A stretch of 64,000 nt of DNA from Ensifer sp. LCM 4579 (GTDB lineage Bacteria; Pseudomonadota; Alphaproteobacteria; Rhizobiales; Rhizobiaceae). The notes under the pieces were generated by a model that saw only the letters and a list, made by a program, of their open reading frames with translations, did no database searches and was not told the DNA's origin. Below are positions 8,713-21,390 of the stretch, piece by piece (positions within the stretch are counted from its first letter, which is position 1; each line of letters begins with the position of its first letter). Both the position numbers and the translations under genes were made by a program. The stretch covers positions 62,001-126,000 of the forward strand of contig NZ_MDDV01000013.1 in the NCBI RefSeq assembly GCF_001854885.1, in the 5' to 3' direction.

Positions 8713-8886
8713 AATCCCGGGACGGATGAGGGCATTGTGGCGGGAGGGGGTTAGCTGCGGTGCAAAACCGCCCGCGCGCATCGAAATCACGGCGAGGACA
8801 TCTGCATGAGGAGATGCGGATGCCCGTGACCAAGGAGGAGTGCCACCCGGCCCGGCGTGGCGAAAATGGAGGGAGAACCAGAGACA

Positions 8887-10968
8887 ATGAGAACGTACCG
8901 ACTGAAGACAACGGCCAGCCTGCTGGTCGGCATTTCCGCCTTTGCGGTGCAGGCCTTTGCATCCGAACCGACCGTCGTCCCCGAGCCGCCGCCATTCCCG
9001 GCCCAGGGCGAGATCACCTATGTGCCGCGCGATTCCATTCTGGAGTTCAAGGCGCTCTCCGAATATCACGAGCCGGAATGGGTGACGGAGAAATTCGTCA
9101 AGACCGGCAAGCTGCCGCCGGTCGCCGAGCGCCTGCCGAAGGAGCCGATGGTCTTCAAGACGGGCAACATGCCAGACGGTGTCGGCGTCTACGGTGACGT
9201 CATGCGCCACGTCATCGGCGGGCGGCCGGAAGGCTGGAACTACAGCGCCGGCCAGACCCAGGGCTGGGGCGGCATCGATATCGGCATGTCGGAATGCCTG
9301 ACGCGCACGGCGCCGCTCTACCAGGTGGAGGCAGGCGACGTCGAACCCTTGCCGAACCTTGCCAAAAGCTGGGAATGGTCCGAGGACGGCCACAAGCTCA
9401 CCATGCACCTGATCGAGGGCGCGAAATGGTCGGACGGCGATCCCTTCGATGCCGACGACGTGATGTTCTACTGGGACAACAACGTCGTCGATCCGAATGT
9501 CTCGCCGCTGAACGGCGCAACGCCCGAGACCTTCGGCGAGGGCACGACGCTCAAAGAGATCGATAAGTACACGGTCGAATGGACCTTCAAGGAAGCCTTC
9601 CCGCGCCAGCACCTCTATGCCATGGCCTATGGCACCTTCTGCCCCGGTCCATCGCACATCCTCAAGACCAAGCATCCGAAATTCGCCGATACGACCTACG
9701 ACCAGTACAAGAACGGCTTCCCGCCGGAATATATGAACATTCCGGTGATGGGAGCCTGGGTTCCGGTCGCCTATCGGTCGGACGACATCATCGTGCTGCG
9801 CCGCAACCCCTATTATTGGAAGGTCGACGAGGCCGGTAATCAGTTGCCCTATCTCAACGAGGTTCACTATAAGCTCTCGACCTGGGCGGATCGCGACGTA
9901 CAGGCGATCGCCGGGTCCGGCGACTTCTCGAATCTCGAGCAGCCGGAGAATTTCGTTGAATCGCTGAAGCGCGCGGCGGATGAATCCGCGCCCGCCCGGC
10001 TCGCCTTCGGTCCGCGCCTCATCGGCTACAATCTGCGCATGAACTACTCGGCCAATGGCTGGGGCGAGCCGGACGATCGCGCCCAGGCGGTTCGGGAGCT
10101 CAATCGCAACCTCGACTTCCGCAAGGCCGTGACCATGGCGGTCGATCGCAAAAAGCTCGGCGAAGCCCTGGTCAAGGGACCCTTCACGGCGATTTACCCG
10201 GGAGGGCTCTCCTCCGGCACCAGCTTCTATGATCGGGGCTCGACGGTCTACTACCCCTATGACCTCGAGGGCGCCAAGGCGCTTCTCGAAAAGGTCGGTC
10301 TGAAGGACACCGACGGCAACGGTTTCGTCAACTTCCCGGCCGGCACCGCCGGCGGCGGCGACGTGCAGATCGTGATGCTCGTCAACTCCGATTACAATAC
10401 CGATCGCAACCTTGCGGAAGGCGTCGTCGGGCAGATGGAGCAGCTGGGCTTGAAGGTGGTCCTCAACGCGGTCGACGGCACCAAACGGGATGCGACGCAA
10501 TATGCCGGCAAGTTCGATTGGCTGATCCGCCGAAACGACCAGGAATTGACCTCTGTCGTGCAGAATACGACCCAGCTTGCCCCGGTCGGTCCGCGTACGA
10601 GCTGGCACCACCGCGCGCCCGAAAGCGGCGAGGTCGATCTCCTGCCGCACGAGAAGGAACTCGTCGACATCGTCAACAAATTCATTGCCACCAACGACAA
10701 TGACGAGCGGGCCGAGCTGATGAAACAGTTCCAGAAGGTGTCGACGACGAATATCGATACCGTCGGGCTCACCGAATATCCGGGCGCACTGATCATCAAC
10801 AAGCGCTTCTCGAACATTCCGCCGGGTGCGCCGATCTACATGTTCAACTGGGCGGAAGACACGATCATGCGTGAACGGGTCTTCGTCGCGGCCGACAAGC
10901 AGGGCGACTACGAGCTCTATCCGCAACAGCTTCCCGGCAAGCCCGGCGAAGGTGGGCCGATCAACTGA
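8887..10968 (+). CDS. agpA: Alpha-galactoside ABC transporter periplasmic binding protein
   Basis: 693-residue SBP_bac_5 (oligopeptide/Dpp-type) solute-binding protein. The signal peptide MRTYRLKTTASLLVGISAFA ends near residue 29. The mature domain contains the cluster-C signature region TRTAPLYQVEAGDVEPLPNLAKSW and, later, LDFRKAVTMAVDRKKLGEAL. It is longer than typical DppA (about 530), as are the AgpA proteins of rhizobia. The start follows GGAGGGA at 8868. Between two GH4 glycosidases and followed by Opp-type permeases, it fits S. meliloti AgpA, which binds melibiose and raffinose despite belonging to a peptide-binding family. The name rests on context and family, not on a search. Confidence 0.85.
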   Translation: MRTYRLKTTASLLVGISAFAVQAFASEPTVVPEPPPFPAQGEITYVPRDSILEFKALSEYHEPEWVTEKFVKTGKLPPVAERLPKEPMVFKTGNMPDGVGVYGDVMRHVIGGRPEGWNYSAGQTQGWGGIDIGMSECLTRTAPLYQVEAGDVEPLPNLAKSWEWSEDGHKLTMHLIEGAKWSDGDPFDADDVMFYWDNNVVDPNVSPLNGATPETFGEGTTLKEIDKYTVEWTFKEAFPRQHLYAMAYGTFCPGPSHILKTKHPKFADTTYDQYKNGFPPEYMNIPVMGAWVPVAYRSDDIIVLRRNPYYWKVDEAGNQLPYLNEVHYKLSTWADRDVQAIAGSGDFSNLEQPENFVESLKRAADESAPARLAFGPRLIGYNLRMNYSANGWGEPDDRAQAVRELNRNLDFRKAVTMAVDRKKLGEALVKGPFTAIYPGGLSSGTSFYDRGSTVYYPYDLEGAKALLEKVGLKDTDGNGFVNFPAGTAGGGDVQIVMLVNSDYNTDRNLAEGVVGQMEQLGLKVVLNAVDGTKRDATQYAGKFDWLIRRNDQELTSVVQNTTQLAPVGPRTSWHHRAPESGEVDLLPHEKELVDIVNKFIATNDNDERAELMKQFQKVSTTNIDTVGLTEYPGALIINKRFSNIPPGAPIYMFNWAEDTIMRERVFVAADKQGDYELYPQQLPGKPGEGGPIN

Positions 10969-10980
10969 ACCTGAACCTAA

Positions 10981-11012
10981 GCCTCCCGGCTTCGAAGCTC
11001 GGGCCGGGAGGC
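10981..11012 (+). other. Hairpin between agpA and the first permease gene
   Basis: A 10-base-pair perfect stem (10981-10990 with 11003-11012, 12-base loop) lies 13 bases after the agpA stop and carries no T-tract. Its position matches that of the hairpins at 3182 and 63398, next to the binding-protein gene. It probably stabilises the agpA message or attenuates transcription (inference). Confidence 0.65.
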
Positions 11013-11077
11013 GCCAGCCCTTTCATTCCACGGCGATCTTCGCGTCGTCCACGGAAAACCGACAGAAGGAAACGGCC

Positions 11078-12085
11078 ATGTTCAGATTTCTGCTTGTCCG
11101 CGCCGCCTCTGCCATACCCGTGCTGTTCGTCCTGAGCGTGGTGACCTTCGCCATCATCCAGGCGCCGCCCGGAGACTATAGCGACTACATTCGCTCGCAG
11201 CTCATCAACCAGGGCGGGGCCTCCTTCGAGGCGGCCGACGCCCAGGCGCAGGCCTATCGCAAGGAACACGGTCTCGATAAGCCGTTGCCGGTTCAGTACG
11301 TCAACTGGGTCACCGGCATCCTGACGCGCGGCGATTTCGGCCACAGCCTCTACTATAACAAGCCGGTTGCCGACGTCGTCGGGGAACGCCTGCCGCGCAC
11401 CTTGGCGCTGGCGCTCGTCTGCCACATCCTCGCCTCTGTCATCGGCATCGGCTTCGGCATCCTTGCCGCCACCCGGCAATATTCCTGGATCGACAGCCTG
11501 CTCTCGACGGTTTCCTTCCTCGGCATGACGGTGCCGCGCTTCCTGATGGCGCTGATCATCGTCTATATCCTCGTCTTCCACTTCAACGTCAGCGACATCA
11601 ACAGCTTCCATTCCGCCCGCTACGGCGGGGCGCCATGGTCCTGGGACAAGTTCGTGGACCTGGTGAAGCATGTCTGGCCGGTCATCGCCATCGCGACCTT
11701 CGGCGGGCTCGCCTACAACATGCGCGTTATGCGCGGCAACCTGCTCGATACGCTGAACGCGCAATATGTCGAGACCGCCCGCGCCAAGGGCTTGAGCGAA
11801 GGCGCCGTCGTTATGCGGCACGCGGTGCCGAACGCGCTGCACCCGCTCATCATGTATCAGGGCGTGGTGATGCCCTACATGCTGACCGGCGAGATTGAGA
11901 CGGCGATCATCTTCGCGCTGCCGACCGTCGGACCGGCGATCGTCGGCTCCATGTGGGTTGGCGACGTCTATGTGACGGCAACCTTCATGCTGGTTCTCTC
12001 GGCAACGCTGATCCTCGGCAACATCATCGCCGACATGATGCTCGCCGCACTTGACCCGCGCGTGCGCATGGGAGGAGGGGCCTGA
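11078..12085 (+). CDS. agpB: Alpha-galactoside ABC transporter permease (DppB-like)
   Basis: 335-residue BPD_transp_1 permease. The N-terminal FRFLLVRAASAIPVLFVLSV is the first helix of the DppB/OppB family. The EAA loop that docks the ATPase is YVETARAKGLSEGAVVMRHAVPNAL near residue 230. The start MFRFLLV follows an AGAAGGA site. It lies two bases before the second permease gene. The symbol is by analogy with the S. meliloti agp operon. Confidence 0.87.
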   Translation: MFRFLLVRAASAIPVLFVLSVVTFAIIQAPPGDYSDYIRSQLINQGGASFEAADAQAQAYRKEHGLDKPLPVQYVNWVTGILTRGDFGHSLYYNKPVADVVGERLPRTLALALVCHILASVIGIGFGILAATRQYSWIDSLLSTVSFLGMTVPRFLMALIIVYILVFHFNVSDINSFHSARYGGAPWSWDKFVDLVKHVWPVIAIATFGGLAYNMRVMRGNLLDTLNAQYVETARAKGLSEGAVVMRHAVPNALHPLIMYQGVVMPYMLTGEIETAIIFALPTVGPAIVGSMWVGDVYVTATFMLVLSATLILGNIIADMMLAALDPRVRMGGGA

Positions 12086-12087
12086 CC

Positions 12088-13212
12088 ATGACCATCGACG
12101 TTCCAACCACGGTTCCAGTGGCGCAGCCGGACGAAAAACAGCACCACGAGAGCTATTCGGCCCTTGTCTGGCGACGCTTGAAGCGCTCCTGGACCGGTAT
12201 GCTAGGCCTCTTCCTTGTCGGCCTGCTGATCTTCATGGCGGTTTTCGCCGATTTCCTCGCGCCCGTCGATCCGAAGGCGACAGGGGTCGCATTCGCACCG
12301 CCGCAGGCGATCAGCTTCCATGACAAGGATGGCAATTTCGTCTTCCCGCCGAGGACCTATCCGCTTGGCGACACCGACGAACTCGATCCGATCACCTTCC
12401 AGCCGATCGTCGGTCTGGACTATGACAATCCGCAGATTCTCGGCTTCTTCGTCAGGGGCGCGCCCTACAAGCTGCTCGGGCTGATCCCGGCCGAGCGCCA
12501 CCTCTTCGGTACCGTCGACGGGTCGGCCGTGCATTTCCTCGGCACCGACAAGTTCGGCCGCGACGTGCTCTCGCGCATCCTCTACGGCTCGCGCATCTCG
12601 CTGATGATCGCGCTGATCGTGGTCTCCATCGTCACTGTGGTCGGCACGACCGTCGGCATGGTATCCGGCTATTTCGGCGGCCGCTTCGACGCCTGGGTGC
12701 AGCGCTTCGTCGAACTCGTGCTCGCCTTTCCGCAACTGCCGCTTTACCTGGCGCTTGCCTCGCTGATCCCGGTGACGGCGCCGACCAACGTCTTCCTCGC
12801 CTTCGTCATCATCGTGATGTCGGCGCTCGGCTGGGCGCAGATGTCGCGCGAGGTCCGCGGCAAGACGCTGGCGCTCGCCCGCATTGACTATGTGCGCGCG
12901 GCGATCGCAATCGGCGCGACCGACCGGCGCATCATCTTCCAGCACATCTTCCCGAACGTGATGAGCCATGTGATCGTCGCGGTCACGCTGGCGATCCCGC
13001 AGGTGGTGCTGCTCGAATCCTTCCTCGGCTTCCTCGGCTTCGCGGTGAAGCCGCCGCTCATCTCCTGGGGGCTGATGCTGCAGGATACGGCGACCTATTC
13101 GGTCATCGGCTCCTATCCCTGGATCCTCTCGCCCGTCGCCTTCGTGCTCGTCACCGTCTTCGCATTCAATGCGCTGGGTGATGGGCTGCGCGACGCAATC
13201 GACCCCTATTGA
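12088..13212 (+). CDS. agpC: Alpha-galactoside ABC transporter permease (DppC-like)
   Basis: 374-residue partner permease. A cytoplasmic N-terminus is followed by a first helix (GMLGLFLVGLLIFMAVFADF), a long periplasmic loop with the family motif FLGTDKFGRDVLSRILYGSRISL, and the EAA loop YVRAAIAIGATDRRIIFQHIFPN. Helices pair with the preceding permease to form the pore. The gap to the next gene is ten bases and contains its GAGGAG ribosome site. Confidence 0.88.
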   Translation: MTIDVPTTVPVAQPDEKQHHESYSALVWRRLKRSWTGMLGLFLVGLLIFMAVFADFLAPVDPKATGVAFAPPQAISFHDKDGNFVFPPRTYPLGDTDELDPITFQPIVGLDYDNPQILGFFVRGAPYKLLGLIPAERHLFGTVDGSAVHFLGTDKFGRDVLSRILYGSRISLMIALIVVSIVTVVGTTVGMVSGYFGGRFDAWVQRFVELVLAFPQLPLYLALASLIPVTAPTNVFLAFVIIVMSALGWAQMSREVRGKTLALARIDYVRAAIAIGATDRRIIFQHIFPNVMSHVIVAVTLAIPQVVLLESFLGFLGFAVKPPLISWGLMLQDTATYSVIGSYPWILSPVAFVLVTVFAFNALGDGLRDAIDPY

Positions 13213-13222
13213 GGAGCACGCA

Positions 13223-14893
<1,671 letters not shown>

Positions 14894-14915
14894 TCTATCA
14901 GAACAGAGGTAATCC

Positions 14916-16289
14916 ATGACCAGACAACCCAAGATCACCTTCATCGGCGCGGGCTCGACCGTCTTCATGAAGAACATCATCGGCGACGTGCTGCAGCGCC
15001 CGGCGCTTTCGGCCGCGACCATCGCGCTGATGGATTTGAACCCGGAGCGTCTCGCGGAAAGCGAGATCGTCGCCGGCAAACTGGTGCGCACGCTCGGCGT
15101 AAAGGCGAAGATCGAGACCTGTTCGAACCAGTTGAAGGCGCTCGAGGGTGCTGATTTCGTCGTTGTCGCCTTCCAGATCGGCGGCTACGAGCCCTGCACG
15201 GTGACCGATTTCGAAGTGCCGAAGAAATACGGGCTGCGCCAGACGATCGCCGACACGCTCGGCGTCGGCGGCATCATGCGGGGTCTACGCACCGTGCCGC
15301 ATCTCTGGAAGATCTGCGAGGACATGCTCGAGGTCTGCCCCGAGGCGATCCTCCTGCAATATGTCAACCCGATGGCGATCAACACCTGGGCGATCGCGGA
15401 GAAATATCCGGCGATCAAGCAGGTCGGCCTCTGCCACTCGGTGCAGGGTACCGCGTTCGAGCTTGCCCGCGACCTCGATATCCCGCTCGACGAAATCCGC
15501 TACCGCGCCGCCGGCATCAACCACATGGCGTTCTATCTCAAGTTCGAGCACCGCCAGAGCGACGGCAGCTATCGCGATCTCTATCCGGACCTGATCCGCG
15601 GCTATCGCGAGGGACGCTTTCCGAAGCCCAGCCACTGGAACCCGCGCTGCCCGAACAAGGTGCGCTATGAAATGCTGACGCGGCTCGGCTATTTCGTCAC
15701 CGAAAGCTCGGAGCATTTCGCCGAATACACGCCGTACTTCATCAAGGACGGCCGCCCGGACCTGATCGAAAAATTCGGCATTCCGCTCGACGAATATCCG
15801 AAGCGCTGCATCGAGCAGATCGAACGCTGGAAGGGCCAGGCGGCCGCTTATAAGGAGGCCGAGACGATCGAAGTCGCCGAGAGCCACGAATACGCCTCCT
15901 CGATCATGAACTCGGTCTGGACCGGCGAGCCGTCGGTGATCTACGGCAACCTCCGGAACAATGGCTGCATTACCTCGTTGCCGGAAAACTGCGCCGCCGA
16001 GGTGCCCTGCCTCGTCGACGCCTCCGGCATCCAGCCGACCTATATTGGCGCCCTGCCGCCGCAATTGACCGCGCTGATCCGCACGAACATCAACGTCCAG
16101 GAACTGACCGTCCAGGCGCTCGTCACCGAGAATCGCGAGCACCTCTATCACGCGGCGATGATGGATCCGCACACGGCCGCCGAACTCGACCTCGACCAGA
16201 TCTGGTCGCTCGTCGATGACCTGCTCGCCGCCCACCGCGATTGGATCCCGGAATGGGCCCGCGTGTCGAAAAAGGTTGAGGCCGCCTGA
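14916..16289 (+). CDS. Second GH4 alpha-galactosidase/alpha-glucosidase
   Basis: 457-residue family-4 glycosidase, last gene of the transporter operon. It has nucleotide-binding loop FIGAGSTVFMKNI, the metal-site segments GLCHSVQGT and AAGINHMAFY, and LQYVNPMAINTW. It is clearly related to the GH4 protein at 7077 but distant from it (different length and many substitutions), so it is not a recent duplicate. The two may differ in substrate, for instance melibiose versus raffinose or an alpha-glucoside; the sequence does not decide. The start is preceded by an AGAGG site. Confidence 0.86.
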   Translation: MTRQPKITFIGAGSTVFMKNIIGDVLQRPALSAATIALMDLNPERLAESEIVAGKLVRTLGVKAKIETCSNQLKALEGADFVVVAFQIGGYEPCTVTDFEVPKKYGLRQTIADTLGVGGIMRGLRTVPHLWKICEDMLEVCPEAILLQYVNPMAINTWAIAEKYPAIKQVGLCHSVQGTAFELARDLDIPLDEIRYRAAGINHMAFYLKFEHRQSDGSYRDLYPDLIRGYREGRFPKPSHWNPRCPNKVRYEMLTRLGYFVTESSEHFAEYTPYFIKDGRPDLIEKFGIPLDEYPKRCIEQIERWKGQAAAYKEAETIEVAESHEYASSIMNSVWTGEPSVIYGNLRNNGCITSLPENCAAEVPCLVDASGIQPTYIGALPPQLTALIRTNINVQELTVQALVTENREHLYHAAMMDPHTAAELDLDQIWSLVDDLLAAHRDWIPEWARVSKKVEAA

Positions 16290-16317
16290 ATCTTTCTCCC
16301 GGTCAGGCGACCGGAAG

Positions 16318-16345
16318 GCCCCGGGACATTGGTTCCGGGGCTTTT
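16318..16345 (+). terminator. Rho-independent terminator of the alpha-galactoside operon
   Basis: A 7-base-pair GC stem (GCCCCGG at 16318-16324 and CCGGGGC at 16335-16341) followed by TTTTC, 28 bases after the GH4 stop. Confidence 0.75.
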
Positions 16346-16360
16346 CTCGATGGTGGTTTC

Positions 16361-16592
16361 CCCCTCATCCGGCCTGCCCGTCCTCCGCAGCAGCTGCGCT
16401 GCAGCTGCGGAGGGTGGACCGGCCACCTTCTCCCCGCAAGCGGGGCGAAGGGGACTCGCGGCGCCCATAACAGCTCCATCTATGGCGCGGATCAGGGTGG
16501 GCGTTCACCGGTAGCGACAAATGGCGACGGTGTCCCCTCGCCCCGCTTGCGGGGAGAGGGCTAGTCCTCGGGTTAAACCCGAGGAGAGGGGC
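16361..16592. repeat. Rhizobial palindromic intergenic repeat, copy 2
   Basis: The longest of the three copies. It starts with the same CCCCTCATCCGGCCTGCCCG and shares the CTGCGGAGGGTGGACCGGCC and CTTCTCCCCGC blocks. It has a duplicated CAGCTGCG core and ends with an extra perfect palindrome, CCTCGGGTTAAACCCGAGG (16566-16584). It separates the convergent 3' ends of the alpha-galactoside operon and the thi operon. Confidence 0.85.
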
Positions 16593-16604
16593 AGAGTGTG
16601 ACAC

Positions 16605-17210
16605 TCACCGCCAAGCCTCAGTCTTCCGAAGCCACTCCCGCGTTCGGCCTTTCGGATCGGCATTCAACGTAATATCCGTCACCACCGCCGCGCTGTCCGC
16701 GCCATGGGCAAACACGCCGTCGATCCGCTCCGGATTGAGCCCGCCGATTGCCACGAGCGGCAGCGGGCCGACGCGTTTACGCCAGGCGGAAAGCCGGTCG
16801 AGCCCCTGCGGCGCCCATTTCATCTTTTTCAGGATCGTCGGGTAGATCGGCCCGAGCGCCACATAGTCCGGCTCGGCGGCAAGCGCGGTTTCGAGTTCCT
16901 CTTCGTCGTGGGTGCTGAGCCCAAGCTTCAGCCCGGCGACGCGGATCGCGGCGAGATCGGCCTCCGCCAGGTCCTCCTGGCCGAGATGAACGAAGTCGCA
17001 GCCCTCTTCGATCGCGAGGCGCCAGTAATCATTGACAATCAGCTGGCAGCCCTGCGCCGCGCAGATCGCCTTCGCGGCGCGGATCTCGCTGCGAATATCC
17101 TCGTCGCCGCGGTCCTTGATTCTAAGCTGCACGAGCTTGACGCCGAGCGGCACGAGGCGTTCGATCCAGGCGGCGCTGTCGACGATGAGGTAGAAGGGAT
17201 CGAGCTTCAC
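16605..17210 (-). CDS. thiE: Thiamine-phosphate synthase
   Basis: 201-residue TIM-barrel enzyme that joins hydroxymethylpyrimidine diphosphate to thiazole phosphate. It begins [10 protein letters not shown] on a GTG codon. Family segments are [24 protein letters not shown] near residue 60, [11 protein letters not shown] and [10 protein letters not shown]. The GTG overlaps the thiG stop (GTGA, 17207-17210), which fixes the start; longer versions read into thiG. Last gene of thiCOSGE. Confidence 0.93.
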   Translation of the reverse strand: MKLDPFYLIVDSAAWIERLVPLGVKLVQLRIKDRGDEDIRSEIRAAKAICAAQGCQLIVNDYWRLAIEEGCDFVHLGQEDLAEADLAAIRVAGLKLGLSTHDEEELETALAAEPDYVALGPIYPTILKKMKWAPQGLDRLSAWRKRVGPLPLVAIGGLNPERIDGVFAHGADSAAVVTDITLNADPKGRTREWLRKTEAWR

Positions 17211-17980
17211 GAGAACACCGCCTTTCCGATGACGGGGGTCGAGGGTACGGCCATGTCGCGCGGCCCCAGCATGCCGGCGTGACAGGCCGCGTGTCCGGCT
17301 TCGATCGCCTTGGCGAAGGCTTCCGCCATGGCAGACGGGTCGGCGGCGCCGGCGACGGCGGTGTTGAGCAGCACCGCGTCGTAGCCGAGTTCCATCACCG
17401 TTGCGGCATGCGACGGGCGGCCGATGCCGGCGTCGACGATCAGCGGCACATCGGGAAAATGCGCCCGCATCGCCCTCAGAGCAGAGAGGTTCTGCGGGCC
17501 CATGGCGCTGCCGATCGGCGCGCACCAGGGCATCAGCACCTCGCAGCCGGCGTCCAATAGCCGTTCGGCGACAACGAGGTCGTCGGTCGTGTAGGGGAAC
17601 ACCTCGAAGCCTTCGCCGACGAGGATGCGTGCCGCCTCGACGAGGCCGAAGACGTCCGGCTGCAGCGTGTCGTGATGGCCGATCACCTCCAGCTTGATCC
17701 AGTTGGTCGAAAAGACCTCGCGCGCCATCTTCGCCGTCAGCACCGCTTCCGAAACGGAATGGCAGCCGGCGGTGTTCGGCAGCACGCGCACGCCGAGCTC
17801 ACGGATCAATTCGAAGAATGCGCCGCCATTCCTGCCGCCCGCGGTCTCGCGGCGGAGCGATACGGTGACGATCTTTGTTCCGGAGCGGCGCACGGCTTGC
17901 GCGAGAACGGCGGGGGAGGGATAACGCGCGGTCCCGAGGAGGAGGCGCGATGAAACCGGGGTTCCGTAGAGTTCGAGCAT
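17207..17980 (-). CDS. thiG: Thiazole synthase
   Basis: 257-residue enzyme that forms the thiazole ring from deoxyxylulose phosphate, dehydroglycine and ThiS-thiocarboxylate. Starts [20 protein letters not shown] behind a GGAGG site. The Schiff-base lysine region is [10 protein letters not shown], and PNTAGCHS and [11 protein letters not shown] are family blocks. It is one base from thiS and overlaps thiE by four. Confidence 0.95.
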   Translation of the reverse strand: MLELYGTPVSSRLLLGTARYPSPAVLAQAVRRSGTKIVTVSLRRETAGGRNGGAFFELIRELGVRVLPNTAGCHSVSEAVLTAKMAREVFSTNWIKLEVIGHHDTLQPDVFGLVEAARILVGEGFEVFPYTTDDLVVAERLLDAGCEVLMPWCAPIGSAMGPQNLSALRAMRAHFPDVPLIVDAGIGRPSHAATVMELGYDAVLLNTAVAGAADPSAMAEAFAKAIEAGHAACHAGMLGPRDMAVPSTPVIGKAVFS

Positions 17981-17981
17981 G

Positions 17982-18179
17982 TCAACCTCCCTGCATCGGC
18001 GAGAGGACTTCGATCCGGTCGCCGTCGGAAAGCCGGCAGGCGCGACGATCCTCGCGGTGCACCAGTTCCCCGTTGACGGCAGTTGCCAGCCACTCGCCCT
18101 CGAATTCGAGCACCAGCAATAGCTCCGACAGCGTCGCTGCGCTGCTCTCCAGCGTCTCACCATTGACGATCAAGGTCAT
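17982..18179 (-). CDS. thiS: Sulfur-carrier protein ThiS
   Basis: 65-residue ubiquitin-like carrier ending in the required Gly-Gly (SPMQGG), which is adenylated and converted to a thiocarboxylate to feed sulfur to ThiG. The core segment [12 protein letters not shown] is typical. Its ATG overlaps the thiO stop by four bases. Confidence 0.94.
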   Translation of the reverse strand: MTLIVNGETLESSAATLSELLLVLEFEGEWLATAVNGELVHREDRRACRLSDGDRIEVLSPMQGG

Positions 18180-19171
18180 TGGATTTCTCCCTGTCGAGTG
18201 AGGGACGGATGTTCCCCGGCACAGAGCCTTTCCGCCAGTTGCCCCGCCAGAGCGGGGGCAAGCAGGAAGCCGTGGCGGTACATGCCGGCGATCGCGAACC
18301 CGTCGTCGCGATCGAGGAGGCGGGGCAGGTTGTCGGCGAAGGCCGGGCGAATGCCGACGCCGGTCTCCACGACGCGCGCCTCGCCGAAGGCAGGATGCAC
18401 CGCGTAGGCGGCGTTCAGGAGCTCCATCAGGGAGCGGGCGGTGATCGGTCCGTCATCATCGGTTTCGATCATGGTCGCGCCAACCATGAACCGGTGGTCC
18501 TCGCGCGGTACGATGTAGATAGGGTGGCGCGGATGAAGCAGGCGGACGGGCCTCGAGAGGCGGATCTCCGGGGTTTCCAGAAAGATCATCTCGCCGCGTA
18601 CGCCGCGAAGGCCGGGCGTGGTGGCGATCGCCGCCGCGCCCGTGCAATCGACCACGGCCGCGTAGGAATTCTCGGAGTGCACGTCGGCACCGCCGAGGTG
18701 GAAGCGGACGCCGGTCGCAACCAGTGTCTCGTAGAGGCCGGCCATTGCCTCTCGCGGATCGAGATGGGCTTCCTCGGCGAAGAACAGCGCGCGGTCGAAG
18801 CGGCCCGCGAGGTCCGGTTCGAGCTCTCCGATCACGTTGGCGTCGATCCATTCATACCCGCGGGTGCGGGCGGCGAAACGCTCGAGTTCTCCACTGTCGC
18901 GCCCCGCCGCAACGACCAATGTGCCCCGCCGGAACACTTTGCCGGGGAGGGCTTCCTCCCACCAGTCGGCAGAGGAAAGCCCGAGCGTTAACACCGCCTC
19001 GTCGGCCGCTTCGCGTTCGCAAAAGGGCGCCAGCATGCCGCCGGCATAGGTGGATGCGCCGGCTCCGACGGTATCCGTCGTATCGACCACCTCCACCGCG
19101 ACCCCGCGGCGGCTGAGTTCGAAGGCGGCGGTGAGGCCGGCGACGCCGGCTCCCTTGATCAGCACCGTCAT
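18176..19171 (-). CDS. thiO: FAD-dependent glycine oxidase of thiamine synthesis
   Basis: 331-residue DAO-family flavoprotein that oxidises glycine to the imine used by ThiG; this oxygen-dependent route replaces ThiH. The N-terminal dinucleotide fold GAGVAGLTAAFELSRRG is followed by an acidic strand end (VEVVD). Later blocks are FMVGATMIETDDDG and GIRPAFADNLP, and MYRHGFLLAPALAG is at the C-terminus. It begins one base after the thiC stop and overlaps thiS by four. Confidence 0.92.
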   Translation of the reverse strand: MTVLIKGAGVAGLTAAFELSRRGVAVEVVDTTDTVGAGASTYAGGMLAPFCEREAADEAVLTLGLSSADWWEEALPGKVFRRGTLVVAAGRDSGELERFAARTRGYEWIDANVIGELEPDLAGRFDRALFFAEEAHLDPREAMAGLYETLVATGVRFHLGGADVHSENSYAAVVDCTGAAAIATTPGLRGVRGEMIFLETPEIRLSRPVRLLHPRHPIYIVPREDHRFMVGATMIETDDDGPITARSLMELLNAAYAVHPAFGEARVVETGVGIRPAFADNLPRLLDRDDGFAIAGMYRHGFLLAPALAGQLAERLCAGEHPSLTRQGEIQ

Positions 19172-19172
19172 C

Positions 19173-21205
<2,033 letters not shown>

Positions 21206-21390
21206 ATGACGCCCATAGTCACCGATATCGCCGCGCCGTCAAGATGGTTTTTGGGGACCCCGGCGAGGCACTCGCGGTGGACTGTCTCGTTTCTCGCCTC
21301 CCGCTTGGTTGGAACATCAGGGCACAGGGACTATTCTCTTTGGAAACTGATCGCGATCAGTGCGGTCGGGCGCAGCCTTGTCGATAGTGG

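Noticed and set aside
8575-10926. 783-codon open frame on the minus strand opposite agpA
   Set aside because: Antisense shadow of a strongly coding GC-rich gene; no ribosome site, no recognisable domains, and it runs into the palindromic repeat.
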